From positions 1 to 43,293 of the forward strand of contig PBPM01000036.1 in the NCBI GenBank assembly GCA_002724635.1: DNA of 43,293 bases, written 5' to 3'. This DNA is from Rhodospirillaceae bacterium. GTDB lineage: Bacteria > Pseudomonadota > Alphaproteobacteria > UBA6615. The notes beneath the pieces were generated by a model, which searched no databases, was not told the DNA's origin, and saw nothing but the letters and a program-made list of their open reading frames with translations. How positions within the stretch are numbered: the stretch's first letter is position 1; the number at the start of each line of letters is the position of its first letter. This document shows positions 17,859 to 26,057 of the stretch, piece after piece. Both the position numbers and the translations under genes were made by a program.

Positions 17859-17890
17859 GACCCGGTGCGAAAGCGCCGGGTCCTTTTTTT
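17859..17890. terminator. Strong hairpin terminator, possibly bidirectional
   Basis: GACCCGGTGC (17859-17868), loop GAAA, GCGCCGGGTC (17873-17882) form a ten-pair stem with a GNRA loop, followed on the plus strand by C and seven T (17884-17890). Read on the minus strand the same stem is followed by TTTTCTC. It lies upstream of the pdxY start, so the plus-strand transcript it would end is unknown. Confidence 0.75.
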
Positions 17891-18860
17891 GTGCGGACCG
17901 GGGAACGCAACCGCCGCATATCCCTGTCACGGAAGAGAAGAAGGCGCCAGGTGCATGGACGCGGAGCCCGTGACGCCTGACGCCTTCCTCGGATCGCAGA
18001 TCCCGGAGTCGCCTCCCGAACTTTAGATCCTTCGGACCACGGCCCGCCCGGCTCACACCGCACGCACCCAATCCATACCCGCACCGGCAACGGCCTCGAA
18101 CTGCTTCGCGCGTGGGACGCACCCCTGGCCGATACGTCGTCTATCGCGCTTCGCGTTCCCAGCACCGGCCGCTCTGACACGCCCGACACCGATCCCGAAG
18201 GGGAACGAAGCCCGGGGCCGGCATCCATGCCACAGTCCGCCCGATCCGTCGCCGCGGCTCCGAAAAGCCCCCGGTTTCCGAACGGTCGTCGTTCCGTATT
18301 CCTGGCCGGCGAGAGCCTGGATCGCGGAACACCACGTCCTTTCCTTCGCCCGAGATCCGCCAAAACGAATTCCCAAGCGGAGCGCCTGCCCCCTAAGGGT
18401 GTGCGCTACCGGAAAGGCCGCCGACTGACACAACAGAACCTTCCCCAACGGCCGCCCTCAGCATCCACCGCCTCCGAAGAAGCGCATGTCCGCCTCGAAC
18501 GCCCGACCGCATCTGGATCAGTTCGCGGTTGCCCACGATCCTCCCCAAATGCTGGAACGGACATCTTCCGAGGCGAGCGGTTCCGAAGAACCCTGTCCGT
18601 CCACCGACTTTCCCCCGCACCCGATGTCGCCGTACGGCAACCCTGATCCGGCTTTCGGCACCCGTCGATCCATCCCGGCCCCTCGTGACCGCACTAGACC
18701 CCGCCCTGATCATACGCAAAGCGTCTGATCGGACGCGACGTTTACCCGTCGGCACGCCAATGCGTGCACGGCCATGTTCCGCTGACTTCACAAAACCAGC
18801 AATTGGCAATCCGTTAAGCCGCTCAGTTTTCTGTGTAAAACTCGCCCGGTAGACCACAAC
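17891..18860. other. About 1 kb without a recognisable gene, C-rich on the plus strand
   Basis: No reading frame here resembles a known protein, and those that are open are arginine- or proline-rich in the way typical of non-coding GC-rich DNA. In eight 60-base lines between 18181 and 18720 I counted roughly 193 C against 118 G on the plus strand, so the minus strand is purine-rich, as transcribed strands often are. Small hairpins occur, such as GGTTC-TTCG-GAACC on the minus strand at 18579-18592. The minus-strand direction runs into the terminator at 17859-17890. It could be a structured RNA, a fully decayed gene or spacer DNA. Confidence 0.4.
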
Positions 18861-18940
18861 TCCTCCACAGGTTTTCCACACACCGTCGAGGATTGATTCT
18901 CCGCGCCGGGATTTCCAACTGTCTGCTTAGGGCAGTGTCA

Positions 18941-18969
18941 TTGACGAAACGGGGGATGGGGGTCTAAAT
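18941..18969 (+). promoter_or_regulatory. Likely sigma-70 promoter of sdhCDAB
   Basis: TTGACG (18941-18946, five of six matches to the -35 consensus) and CTAAAT (18964-18969) are separated by 17 bases, about 125 bases before the sdhC start. A DnaA-box-like TTTTCCACA lies upstream at 18872-18880. The transcript leader would be long enough for post-transcriptional control, but I see no specific element. Confidence 0.45.
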
Positions 18970-19092
18970 CTTGTTCACGGATGCACGCGCGTTTACGACC
19001 GGCATGAGCTTTGAGTTGACGGTCCGCAACACGCTGCCAACCACCGGAACCTATTCCCGCGTTCCGGCCTCGCAGACAAGTCAGGGGGCCTC

Positions 19093-19488
19093 ATGGCGAC
19101 CGACAACACACCGCTATCGCCGCACCTTCAGGTCTATCGACCTCAGCTCACATCGGTGCTTTCGATTCTGCACCGGATCACGGGCATCGCCCTTGCCGTC
19201 GGCACGTTGGTCCTGGTCTGGTGGCTGATAGCTGCCGCCGCGGGCCCAACCGCATTCGATACGGTGCAGAGCTTCATCGGCTCGGTAATCGGACGACTTC
19301 TCCTGCTCGGCTGGAGCTTCGCGCTCTTCTATCACCTGTGCAGCGGCATACGGCACCTCGTCTGGGACACCGGCCGTGGCTTCGAACTGAGTACGGCCTA
19401 CGCATCGGGCTGGCTGGTCGTCGTGGCCACCGTAATTCTGACCGCTATCAGCTGGGTTGGCGGTTATGCCGCCCTCGGAGGGCTCTAG
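19093..19488 (+). CDS. sdhC: Succinate dehydrogenase cytochrome b556 subunit
   Basis: Membrane anchor subunit of complex II that helps bind heme b and ubiquinone. The 131-residue protein has three membrane segments (about 28-50, 62-83 and 104-128). It shows PLSPHLQVYRPQLTSVLSILHRITG, with H27-R28 near the quinone site, and FYHLCSGIRHLVWD, in which H81 is the likely heme ligand by analogy to other SdhC proteins. The ATG at 19093 is preceded by AGGGGG at good spacing. First gene of the sdhCDAB operon; sdhD begins two bases after the stop. Confidence 0.95.
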   Translation: MATDNTPLSPHLQVYRPQLTSVLSILHRITGIALAVGTLVLVWWLIAAAAGPTAFDTVQSFIGSVIGRLLLLGWSFALFYHLCSGIRHLVWDTGRGFELSTAYASGWLVVVATVILTAISWVGGYAALGGL

Positions 19489-19490
19489 AC

Positions 19491-19871
19491 ATGAAGAGCA
19501 TGCGTTCCCCATTGGGCCGCGCACGCGGCCTCGGTTCAGCCAAGACCGGCACCGACCACTGGTGGGCCCAGCGGCTCACGGCGCTAGCGCTCGTGCCGCT
19601 GACGATCTGGTTCGTTGTCTCGATGATTCTCGTAACCGGTGCTGATTATGCAGCTGCTGTCGACTTCATCAGCAGCCCAATCAACGCGGTGCTTCTGATC
19701 CTGCTGATCGTGGCCACCTTCCACCACGGCCAGCTCGGCTTACAGGTAGTCATCGAGGACTACATTCACACCAAATGGCTCGAAGTGGGCCTGATTATCG
19801 CGGTAAAGGGCTTAGCCATTTTCCTCGGCGTCGCCTCTGTCTACGCCGTGATCGCAATCGCATTGAAGTGA
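19491..19871 (+). CDS. sdhD: Succinate dehydrogenase hydrophobic membrane anchor subunit
   Basis: Second membrane anchor of complex II, 126 residues. Typical features are the N-terminal [20 protein letters not shown], the [11 protein letters not shown] segment before the first of three membrane helices, and [19 protein letters not shown], where H78 or H79 supplies a heme ligand and D90-Y91 lie at the quinone pocket. The start at 19491 directly follows the sdhC stop by two bases; the frame is open further upstream inside sdhC but that part is a shadow. Confidence 0.94.
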   Translation: MKSMRSPLGRARGLGSAKTGTDHWWAQRLTALALVPLTIWFVVSMILVTGADYAAAVDFISSPINAVLLILLIVATFHHGQLGLQVVIEDYIHTKWLEVGLIIAVKGLAIFLGVASVYAVIAIALK

Positions 19872-19881
19872 GGGGTTAACG

Positions 19882-21675
19882 ATGGCGGCCAACGGCGATT
19901 ACGAGATTATTGACCATGACTACGACGTTATCGTGGTGGGCGCGGGCGGTGCCGGACTGCGTGCCACGTTCGGCATGGCGAATCAGGGCCTGAAGACGGC
20001 CTGCATTTCAAAGGTGTTCCCGACCCGCTCGCACACGGTTGCCGCACAGGGGGGCATCTCGGCGGCGCTCGGTAACATGGGCGAAGATGACTGGCGCTGG
20101 CACATGTACGATACCGTCAAGGGCTCGGATTGGCTGGGAGATCAGGACGCTATCGAATACATGGTGCGCGAGGCTATCCCGGCGATCATCGAGCTCGAGC
20201 ATCAGGGTGTGCCGTTCAGCCGCACTGAAGAGGGCAAGATCTATCAGCGCCCCTTCGGCGGCATGACCACCAACTATGGTGAAGGCACCGCGCAGCGCAC
20301 CTGTGCCGCCGCCGACCGTACCGGCCATGCGATCCTGCACACGCTGTATCAGCAGTCGCTACGGTACAACGCGGAGTTTTTCATCGAGTATTTCGCCCTC
20401 GATTTGATTATGGAAGACGGTCGCTGCCGGGGCGTGATGGCTTGGAACCTGGCCGACGGCACGATGCATCGCTTCCGCGGACATCTGGTCTGCATGGCGA
20501 CGGGCGGCTACGGCCGCGCCTATTTCTCGGCCACGTCGGCACACACCTGCACGGGCGACGGCAATGCCATGGTCGCACGCGCGGGCCTGCCGCTTGAGGA
20601 CATGGAGTTCGTACAGTTCCACCCTACAGGCATCTACGGCGCCGGCGCTCTGATCACCGAGGGCTCGCGCGGCGAGGGCGGATACCTGACCAATTCCGAG
20701 GGTGAGCGCTTCATGGAACGCTACGCTCCGTCGGCCAAGGACTTGGCCAGCCGTGACGTGGTCAGCCGCTCGATGACCATCGAGATGCGCGAGGGTCGGG
20801 GGGTCGGCGACGAGAAGGACCATATCCATCTGCATCTTGAACATCTGGATCCGGCCGTGCTGGCACAGCGCCTGCCCGGCATCTCTGAGACGGCGCGCAT
20901 CTTCGCCGGCGTCGACGTAACCAAGGAGCCGATCCCGGTCCTGCCAACCTGCCACTACAATATGGGCGGCATCCCGACCACCTATCAGGGGCAGGTCCGC
21001 ACCTGGACCGAGGAAGACCCCGAGGCGGTCACACCGGGCCTAATGGCCATCGGCGAGGCAGCCAGCGTGTCGGTCCACGGCGCCAACCGCCTGGGCTCGA
21101 ACTCGCTACTCGATCTGGTCGTGTTCGGCCGGGCCGCAGCGCTGCGCGCGGCGGAACTCGTGACACCGGGCGCCGACCATGAGCCGCTACCCAAGGATGC
21201 GGGCGATCGGGCGCTCGAGCGCTTCGACAAGCTGCGTCACGCCTCGGGCGGCACGCCGACCGCGAAACTGCGCCTCGAGATGCAGCGAACGATGCAGAAC
21301 AACTGCGCCGTGTTCCGCACAGGCGAGGTCCTGCAAGAAGGCGCCGACAAGCTAAACGAACTGTGGGGGGGGCGCGACGATCTGAGCGTGTCGGACGATT
21401 CGTTGATCTGGAACTCGGACCTAGTGGAGACTCTCGAACTGGAGAACCTCATGATTCAGGCGTTGATCACTATGAACGGCGCGAAGGAGCGCGAAGAAAG
21501 CCGGGGCGCCCATGCGCGCGAGGACTTCCCCGACCGCAACGACGACGACTGGATGAAACACACGCTGGCCTGGGTCAACGAGGAGGGTCAGGTCAACCTG
21601 AAGTATCGCCCCGTCCACCTTCAGACCCTTACCAACGAAGTGCAAAGCTTCCCGCCTAAGGAACGGTCCTACTAG
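19882..21675 (+). CDS. sdhA: Succinate dehydrogenase flavoprotein subunit
   Basis: FAD-carrying catalytic subunit of complex II, oxidising succinate to fumarate on the cytoplasmic side of the membrane. The 597-residue length is normal. Motifs: dinucleotide-binding [11 protein letters not shown] near the N-terminus, [10 protein letters not shown] with the histidine that binds FAD covalently, [19 protein letters not shown], the RGEGGYLTN active-site arginine segment, HYNMGGIPT and [26 protein letters not shown] Shine-Dalgarno sequence precedes ATG 19882. Third gene of sdhCDAB. Confidence 0.98.
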   Translation: MAANGDYEIIDHDYDVIVVGAGGAGLRATFGMANQGLKTACISKVFPTRSHTVAAQGGISAALGNMGEDDWRWHMYDTVKGSDWLGDQDAIEYMVREAIPAIIELEHQGVPFSRTEEGKIYQRPFGGMTTNYGEGTAQRTCAAADRTGHAILHTLYQQSLRYNAEFFIEYFALDLIMEDGRCRGVMAWNLADGTMHRFRGHLVCMATGGYGRAYFSATSAHTCTGDGNAMVARAGLPLEDMEFVQFHPTGIYGAGALITEGSRGEGGYLTNSEGERFMERYAPSAKDLASRDVVSRSMTIEMREGRGVGDEKDHIHLHLEHLDPAVLAQRLPGISETARIFAGVDVTKEPIPVLPTCHYNMGGIPTTYQGQVRTWTEEDPEAVTPGLMAIGEAASVSVHGANRLGSNSLLDLVVFGRAAALRAAELVTPGADHEPLPKDAGDRALERFDKLRHASGGTPTAKLRLEMQRTMQNNCAVFRTGEVLQEGADKLNELWGGRDDLSVSDDSLIWNSDLVETLELENLMIQALITMNGAKEREESRGAHAREDFPDRNDDDWMKHTLAWVNEEGQVNLKYRPVHLQTLTNEVQSFPPKERSY

Positions 21676-21719
21676 GCGCAGGCCCGGACCTAGCCCGGGT
21701 GACGAGGAGAATTTGAAAC

Positions 21720-22499
21720 ATGGCTGAGTTTACGTTGCCGAAGAATTCAAAGGTGACAGACGGCAAGGAATGGCCGAAACCCACGGGCGCGACCAACACC
21801 AAGGCCTTCAAGATCTATCGTTGGTCCCCGGACAGCGGCAAAAATCCGCGTATCGACACCTATCATATCGACCTCGACGATTGCGGGCCCATGGTTCTCG
21901 ACGCGCTGATCAAGATAAAGAACGAGGTGGACCCGACCCTCACCTTCCGGCGCTCGTGCCGCGAGGGTGTGTGCGGGTCCTGTGCCATGAACATCGACGG
22001 CGCCAACACGCTGGCCTGCACCAAGTATATCGCCGACGCCAAGAGCGATGTCCGCGTCTACCCTCTGCCCCACCAGTCAGTTATCAAGGATCTGGTGCCC
22101 GACCAGACACACTTTTTCGCCCAGTACCGGCAGATCGAGCCTTGGCTCAAGACCGACAGCCAAGCGCCCGAGCGCGAGCGCCTGCAGAGCCCGGAGGAGC
22201 GAGCCAAGATCGACGGGATGTGGGAATGCGTTTTGTGCGCCTGCTGCTCGACATCCTGCCCCAGCTACTGGTGGAACGAGGACCGTTATCTCGGACCGGC
22301 TATCCTACTTCAGGCCTATCGCTGGCTGGCAGACAGCCGTGACGAGGCGACCGGAGAACGACTCGACCAGCTCGAGGACCCGTTCCGGCTGTATCGCTGC
22401 CACACGATCATGAACTGTACGCGCACCTGCCCGAAAAGTTTAAACCCGGCGAAGGCAATCGCCGAAATCAAGAAGATGATGGTCGAACGCCGTGTTTGA
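21720..22499 (+). CDS. sdhB: Succinate dehydrogenase iron-sulfur subunit
   Basis: Electron-transfer subunit of complex II, 259 residues, carrying three Fe-S clusters between FAD and the quinone. The [2Fe-2S] ligands lie in [15 protein letters not shown] and the following ALAC-type cysteine; the [4Fe-4S] ligands in [12 protein letters not shown]; the [3Fe-4S] ligands in [12 protein letters not shown]. An AGGAG ribosome-binding site precedes ATG 21720. It ends the sdhCDAB operon; the next plus-strand gene is over 500 bases away. Confidence 0.98.
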   Translation: MAEFTLPKNSKVTDGKEWPKPTGATNTKAFKIYRWSPDSGKNPRIDTYHIDLDDCGPMVLDALIKIKNEVDPTLTFRRSCREGVCGSCAMNIDGANTLACTKYIADAKSDVRVYPLPHQSVIKDLVPDQTHFFAQYRQIEPWLKTDSQAPERERLQSPEERAKIDGMWECVLCACCSTSCPSYWWNEDRYLGPAILLQAYRWLADSRDEATGERLDQLEDPFRLYRCHTIMNCTRTCPKSLNPAKAIAEIKKMMVERRV

Positions 22500-22597
22500 A
22501 CAGCGCACGCAATAATTGCTAATCGGGTCGGCCGACGCGGCCAAGATCGAGGGGCTGAACTCAGCCATCAACACGATCAGCAGTCAGGGCGCGGCGA

Positions 22598-22948
22598 CTA
22601 TTTTATACGGCGCAGATGCGGCGGCCTGCGCCGCGGCGGCATCGTACCTGCCTTCCCGCCGCCCCGGCCGTCCCTGCCCTGACGCATGAAGCGATACAGG
22701 TAGAAAACCACCATCGTGACGATCACCGCCCCCAAGAGCCTCAAAAAGGTCTGCGTAATCAGGCCCTCCAAGTCGAGGAACGATACCCGGCCAAGGGCTA
22801 ATGCGAAGATCTGAACCGCCAGTCCCCACAACACCGCATACTTGAAGGCGCGCAAGGTGGTCAACGCATAGACGCCTAGCCCGATATAGCCGGCCAGAGC
22901 AATCGGATTCGCTGTCAACTCAAGCGCGAGGGTCAGATAGACCAGCAT
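22598..22948 (-). CDS. Small hypothetical membrane protein
   Basis: A 116-residue protein I do not recognise. It has about three hydrophobic segments (roughly residues 1-30, 40-52 and 68-88; for example LGAVIVTMVVFYLYRF) and ends in a basic, glycine- and proline-rich cytoplasmic tail (GGGKAGTMPPRRRPPHLRRIK). The alternation of hydrophobic segments and positively charged ends suggests a real membrane protein rather than a chance frame. It stands alone on the minus strand between sdhB and the PhyH-type gene. The 98 bases between it and sdhB hold no recognised gene. Confidence 0.5.
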   Translation of the reverse strand: MLVYLTLALELTANPIALAGYIGLGVYALTTLRAFKYAVLWGLAVQIFALALGRVSFLDLEGLITQTFLRLLGAVIVTMVVFYLYRFMRQGRDGRGGGKAGTMPPRRRPPHLRRIK

Positions 22949-23049
22949 CGGGACATCCGGTGGTTGAAATCGGATTGGAACCTAACGTTAAATGCCTAAG
23001 GAAACCATCCGGCGTTGATTTCCAGGCGCCCACCCGACGGACACGCATC

Positions 23050-23853
23050 ATGGAACTCAATAAAGGACAGCTCGAACAGTTCGACACGGAAGGTTGGGTG
23101 TTCCTGCCGGAAGTATTCAGCCAGTCCGAGATGGAGGTCCTGTCCGGCGAGCTCCCGACGATCTTTGCTATGGATCGCGACGAGGTATGGCGGGAATCTA
23201 ATGGCGAGGCCGTCCGTACCGCCTTCGCAGCACATTACTACAACGAAGCGTTCCGCCGCCTAGGCCGCCATCCGCGCCTAATCAACCCGGTCATGCAGCT
23301 GCTCGACGGACCGGTCTATATGCACCAGTATAAGATCAACGGAAAGGCCGCTTTCGACGGCGAGGTTTGGCAGTGGCACCAAGACTACGGAACTTGGGCG
23401 CGAGACGACAAGATGCCCGAGGCGCGGGCCATGAACATCGCGCTGTTCATCGACGAGGTGACCGAGTTCAATGGCCCGCTGTACCTGATCCCGCGCAGCC
23501 ACAAGGGCGGCGTGATCGAAGCCGGACACGATCTAGAGACAACGTCATACCCGCTATGGACGCTGGACAAGGAGAACGTCGCACGGCTCGCCGACGAGGG
23601 CGGCATGATCGCACCGAAGGGAAAGCCGGGCTCGGTGCTGCTGTTCCATTCGAATCTGGTCCACGCCTCAGCGCCCAATATCAGCCCGTGGGCCCGGGTG
23701 ATTGTCTATCTGAGCCTGTGCCACGTCGAGAACCACATTCGGCAGTTCAAGCGTGCGGAGTGGATCGCGCATCGTGATTTCACTCCGATCAAACCGCTCG
23801 AAGACGACTGCCTGCAGGCGCTCGCGCAGGAGAACGCCACCGCGGCGGAGTAG
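23050..23853 (+). CDS. Phytanoyl-CoA dioxygenase (PhyH) family protein
   Basis: Predicted non-heme Fe(II)/2-oxoglutarate-dependent dioxygenase, 267 residues. The metal triad is visible: H110 and D112 in QWHQDYGTW and H205 in SNLVHASAPN, with R216 placed to bind the 2-oxoglutarate carboxylate. The FNGPLYLIPRSHK stretch is also typical, and is shared with ectoine hydroxylases. The substrate is unknown; the protein lacks flanking ectoine genes here, so an EctD role is not supported. ATG 23050 is the start that matches the family; the frame is open to 22960. Convergent with the following minus-strand gene. Confidence 0.88.
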   Translation: MELNKGQLEQFDTEGWVFLPEVFSQSEMEVLSGELPTIFAMDRDEVWRESNGEAVRTAFAAHYYNEAFRRLGRHPRLINPVMQLLDGPVYMHQYKINGKAAFDGEVWQWHQDYGTWARDDKMPEARAMNIALFIDEVTEFNGPLYLIPRSHKGGVIEAGHDLETTSYPLWTLDKENVARLADEGGMIAPKGKPGSVLLFHSNLVHASAPNISPWARVIVYLSLCHVENHIRQFKRAEWIAHRDFTPIKPLEDDCLQALAQENATAAE

Positions 23854-23925
23854 ACTGCTAGCGCGCTCCCCAACCCCGAACTTAATCCGAGCACCTAATG
23901 ATGACGCCGCACAGATTGTGCACGA

Positions 23926-23960
23926 GATAAGCGGGTCAAGCCCGCGTATGACGGTTTATC
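23926..23960. repeat. Intergenic palindromic element, possibly one copy of a dispersed repeat
   Basis: GATAA-GCGGG-TCAAG-CCCGC-...-TTATC gives two nested inverted repeats in the convergent gap between the PhyH and CMD-family genes. The core, GGGTCAAGCCCGCGTATGACG, resembles palindromic elements scattered in many alphaproteobacterial genomes, from memory. It could also end both convergent transcripts. Confidence 0.45.
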
Positions 23961-24006
23961 GAGATTGCACGGCATTCGCCCCGGATCGGGCCCGCATTTC
24001 TCTAGC

Positions 24007-24564
24007 CTAGTCCGGCATTGGCGTACGCTCGATCGAGTCCTCAATGGGGACATGCAGGGTGGTGCAGAAGGTGCCAACCAGCTGGTAGTAGCCGACCATC
24101 ACCGTCAGATCTACGAGCCCCTGATCACCTAACGCGGCGCGTATGTCCTCAACTAACAAATCGTCGACCTTGCCGTTGTTGGCGACGATTCGCGAGAATC
24201 GCAACACTGGCCCGGCAGGCGTCGGCAGATCCTCTGCCGCCGGCGTACCGCAGACCGCGCGCATCTGGTCCGGCATCCGGTGAATATGGTGGGTCCATTC
24301 GTACCAGTTGCCGACCTCCTTCGAGACCGTGCAGATGATCATCTCGCGCAGCACTTCATCGAAGACACTGTGGAACCGGACATGCTCACCCACGGATGCT
24401 ACCGCCTCGAGCGCCCCCGGGCTACTGGCCATCCGAGCGAACAGCTCAGCCATAAACTTAAGATTTCGGGTCGCCATGATGTGGTCGTAGACCCCTACCC
24501 GGTCAGCAGGGAAATCCTCACGCGACACATGGGGCACGCGCGCATCTTCGTTATAGTCGGTCAT
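24007..24564 (-). CDS. Carboxymuconolactone decarboxylase (AhpD-like) family protein, non-CxxC type
   Basis: An all-helical, 185-residue protein of the CMD/AhpD superfamily. The diagnostic helix reads ICTVSKEVGNWYEWTHH: E83 and H93 sit at the usual spacing, but the two positions of the redox CxxC pair in AhpD are W87 and W90, so it should not be a disulfide peroxidase-type enzyme. The rest (VDLTVMVGYYQLVGTF near the C-terminus) fits the family. Similar Cys-less members occur in catabolic gene groups, and the reaction is unknown. It is divergent from the SAF-domain oxidoreductase gene with 76 bases between starts, so the two may be regulated together. Confidence 0.85.
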   Translation of the reverse strand: MTDYNEDARVPHVSREDFPADRVGVYDHIMATRNLKFMAELFARMASSPGALEAVASVGEHVRFHSVFDEVLREMIICTVSKEVGNWYEWTHHIHRMPDQMRAVCGTPAAEDLPTPAGPVLRFSRIVANNGKVDDLLVEDIRAALGDQGLVDLTVMVGYYQLVGTFCTTLHVPIEDSIERTPMPD

Positions 24565-24640
24565 GCTTCCACTCCAGATTCCGATCGATTTCGTTGTATG
24601 CTCTAGCCTCAGAATAGCGAGAAACGCAAAGGATCAGGAC

Positions 24641-25996
24641 ATGAACCTTCACGCGATGCTTGGCCGGCGTGCCGAAGATGGCCAGCCCGTTCGGGTAGGC
24701 CTGATTGGCGCCGGCAAGTTCGGCACCATGTATCTGTCCCAGGCTGCCCGCACACTCGGCATCCATGTTATGGCGATCGCCGATCTGGATCCCGAACGCG
24801 CCCGGGCGGCCTGCGCCCGGGTGGGCGGTCTCGACCCGAGTGCTGCAACCTTTGACGCTGCACTCTCGGCCGGTTCGACGCATGTGACCGACGATTCGAT
24901 GGGGCTGATCGCCGCCGGCGGCCTCGACGTGGTGATCGATGCTACCGGCAGCCCCGCGGCTGGAATCGCGCATGCGCTCGCGGCGTGCGAGCAAGGCAAG
25001 CATATCGTGATGGTCAACGTGGAGGCCGATGTCCTCGCCGGGCCATTGTTGGCAGAACGCGCCCGCCAGGCCGGCATCGTCTATTCGATGGCCTATGGCG
25101 ACCAGCCCGCGCTAATCCAAGAACAGGTGGACTGGGCGCGCGCCTGCGGGCTCGACGTCATCGCGGCCGGTAAGGGCACCAAGTATATCGACGGCTATCA
25201 CTATGTGAGCCCGGACGAGGTCTGGGAGCATTACGGCCTGACGGCTGAACAGGCGGGCGCGGGCGGTATGAACCCTCAGATGTTCAATTCCTTCCTCGAC
25301 GGCACCAAGTCGGCCATCGAGATGGCCGCAGTCGCCAACGCCACTGGACTGACGCCCGCGCCCGACGGCCTAGCTTTCCCGCCCTGCGGCGTTCAGGACC
25401 TTCCGCATGTGATGCGCCCTGCCGACGAAGGTGGGCAGCTGCACCACAAGGGCCAAGTTGAGGTGATCAGCTCCGAGGAGCGTGACGGCCGGCACGTAAC
25501 AGGTGATCTGCGCTGGGGCGTATATGTCGTGTTCGAAGCACCCAGCGACTATGTGCGCGCATGCTTCGAGGAATATGGTCTTGTCACCGATGTCTCCGGA
25601 AACTATGCGGCGCTTTGGAAGCCCTATCACTTGATCGGTCTCGAACTCGGCATCTCGGTCGCGAGCGCCGCGTTGCGCGGCGAGTCCACCGGGTCACCCG
25701 TGGGATTCCGAGGCGATGTGATCGCGACCGCCAAGCGCGATCTAAAGCCGGGCGAGTTTCTCGACGGCGAGGGCGGTTTCACCGTGTACGGAAAGCTCAT
25801 GCCCGCGGCGGTAAGCCTCTCGGCCAGCGGCCTGCCGATCGGACTTGCCAACGGCGTCAGGCTCAGGAATCCGGTCCCCCGAGACCGGCCGGTGAGCTGG
25901 GACGATGTCGAGATCGACGCTGGCATCGAAGCCGTCCTTGTACGCCGCGAGATGGAGGCGATGTTCGCAGCGCCGGCCGCCGCGGCCGCACAATAG
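24641..25996 (+). CDS. Homoserine dehydrogenase-like NAD(P)-dependent oxidoreductase with SAF domain
   Basis: A 451-residue protein with an N-terminal Rossmann domain (GLIGAGKFGTM, GAGKFG at 23-28; DVVIDATGSP) of the homoserine-dehydrogenase NAD-binding type. A central catalytic-like domain carries GKGTKYIDGYHYVSPDEVWEH-type sequence, and the C-terminal part (about 345-420; AKRDLKPGEFLDGEGGFTVYG) matches a SAF domain. The family is widespread in catabolic clusters of proteobacteria and its substrate is not known to me. The true homoserine dehydrogenase is a different protein. ATG 24641 follows a GGATCAGGAC ribosome-binding region; the frame is open to 24563. Divergent from the CMD-family gene. 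Confidence 0.85.
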   Translation: MNLHAMLGRRAEDGQPVRVGLIGAGKFGTMYLSQAARTLGIHVMAIADLDPERARAACARVGGLDPSAATFDAALSAGSTHVTDDSMGLIAAGGLDVVIDATGSPAAGIAHALAACEQGKHIVMVNVEADVLAGPLLAERARQAGIVYSMAYGDQPALIQEQVDWARACGLDVIAAGKGTKYIDGYHYVSPDEVWEHYGLTAEQAGAGGMNPQMFNSFLDGTKSAIEMAAVANATGLTPAPDGLAFPPCGVQDLPHVMRPADEGGQLHHKGQVEVISSEERDGRHVTGDLRWGVYVVFEAPSDYVRACFEEYGLVTDVSGNYAALWKPYHLIGLELGISVASAALRGESTGSPVGFRGDVIATAKRDLKPGEFLDGEGGFTVYGKLMPAAVSLSASGLPIGLANGVRLRNPVPRDRPVSWDDVEIDAGIEAVLVRREMEAMFAAPAAAAAQ

Positions 25997-26057
25997 GCAG
26001 GGCAATGAACCGCGACATGTTGCGCGCCACGCCGCGCTGGCCTAGTTAACCGCCGCT

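Noticed and set aside
17728-18363. Upstream extension of the pdxY reading frame (212 extra residues)
   Set aside because: PdxY proteins begin at the ATG at 17727; the extension is arginine/glycine-rich, matches no family and passes through a terminator hairpin.
18053-18881. Two minus-strand frames (131 and 162 residues) and a plus-strand frame (139 residues) in the gap before sdhC
   Set aside because: None shows a recognisable domain, ribosome-binding site or amino acid composition like the neighbouring genes.
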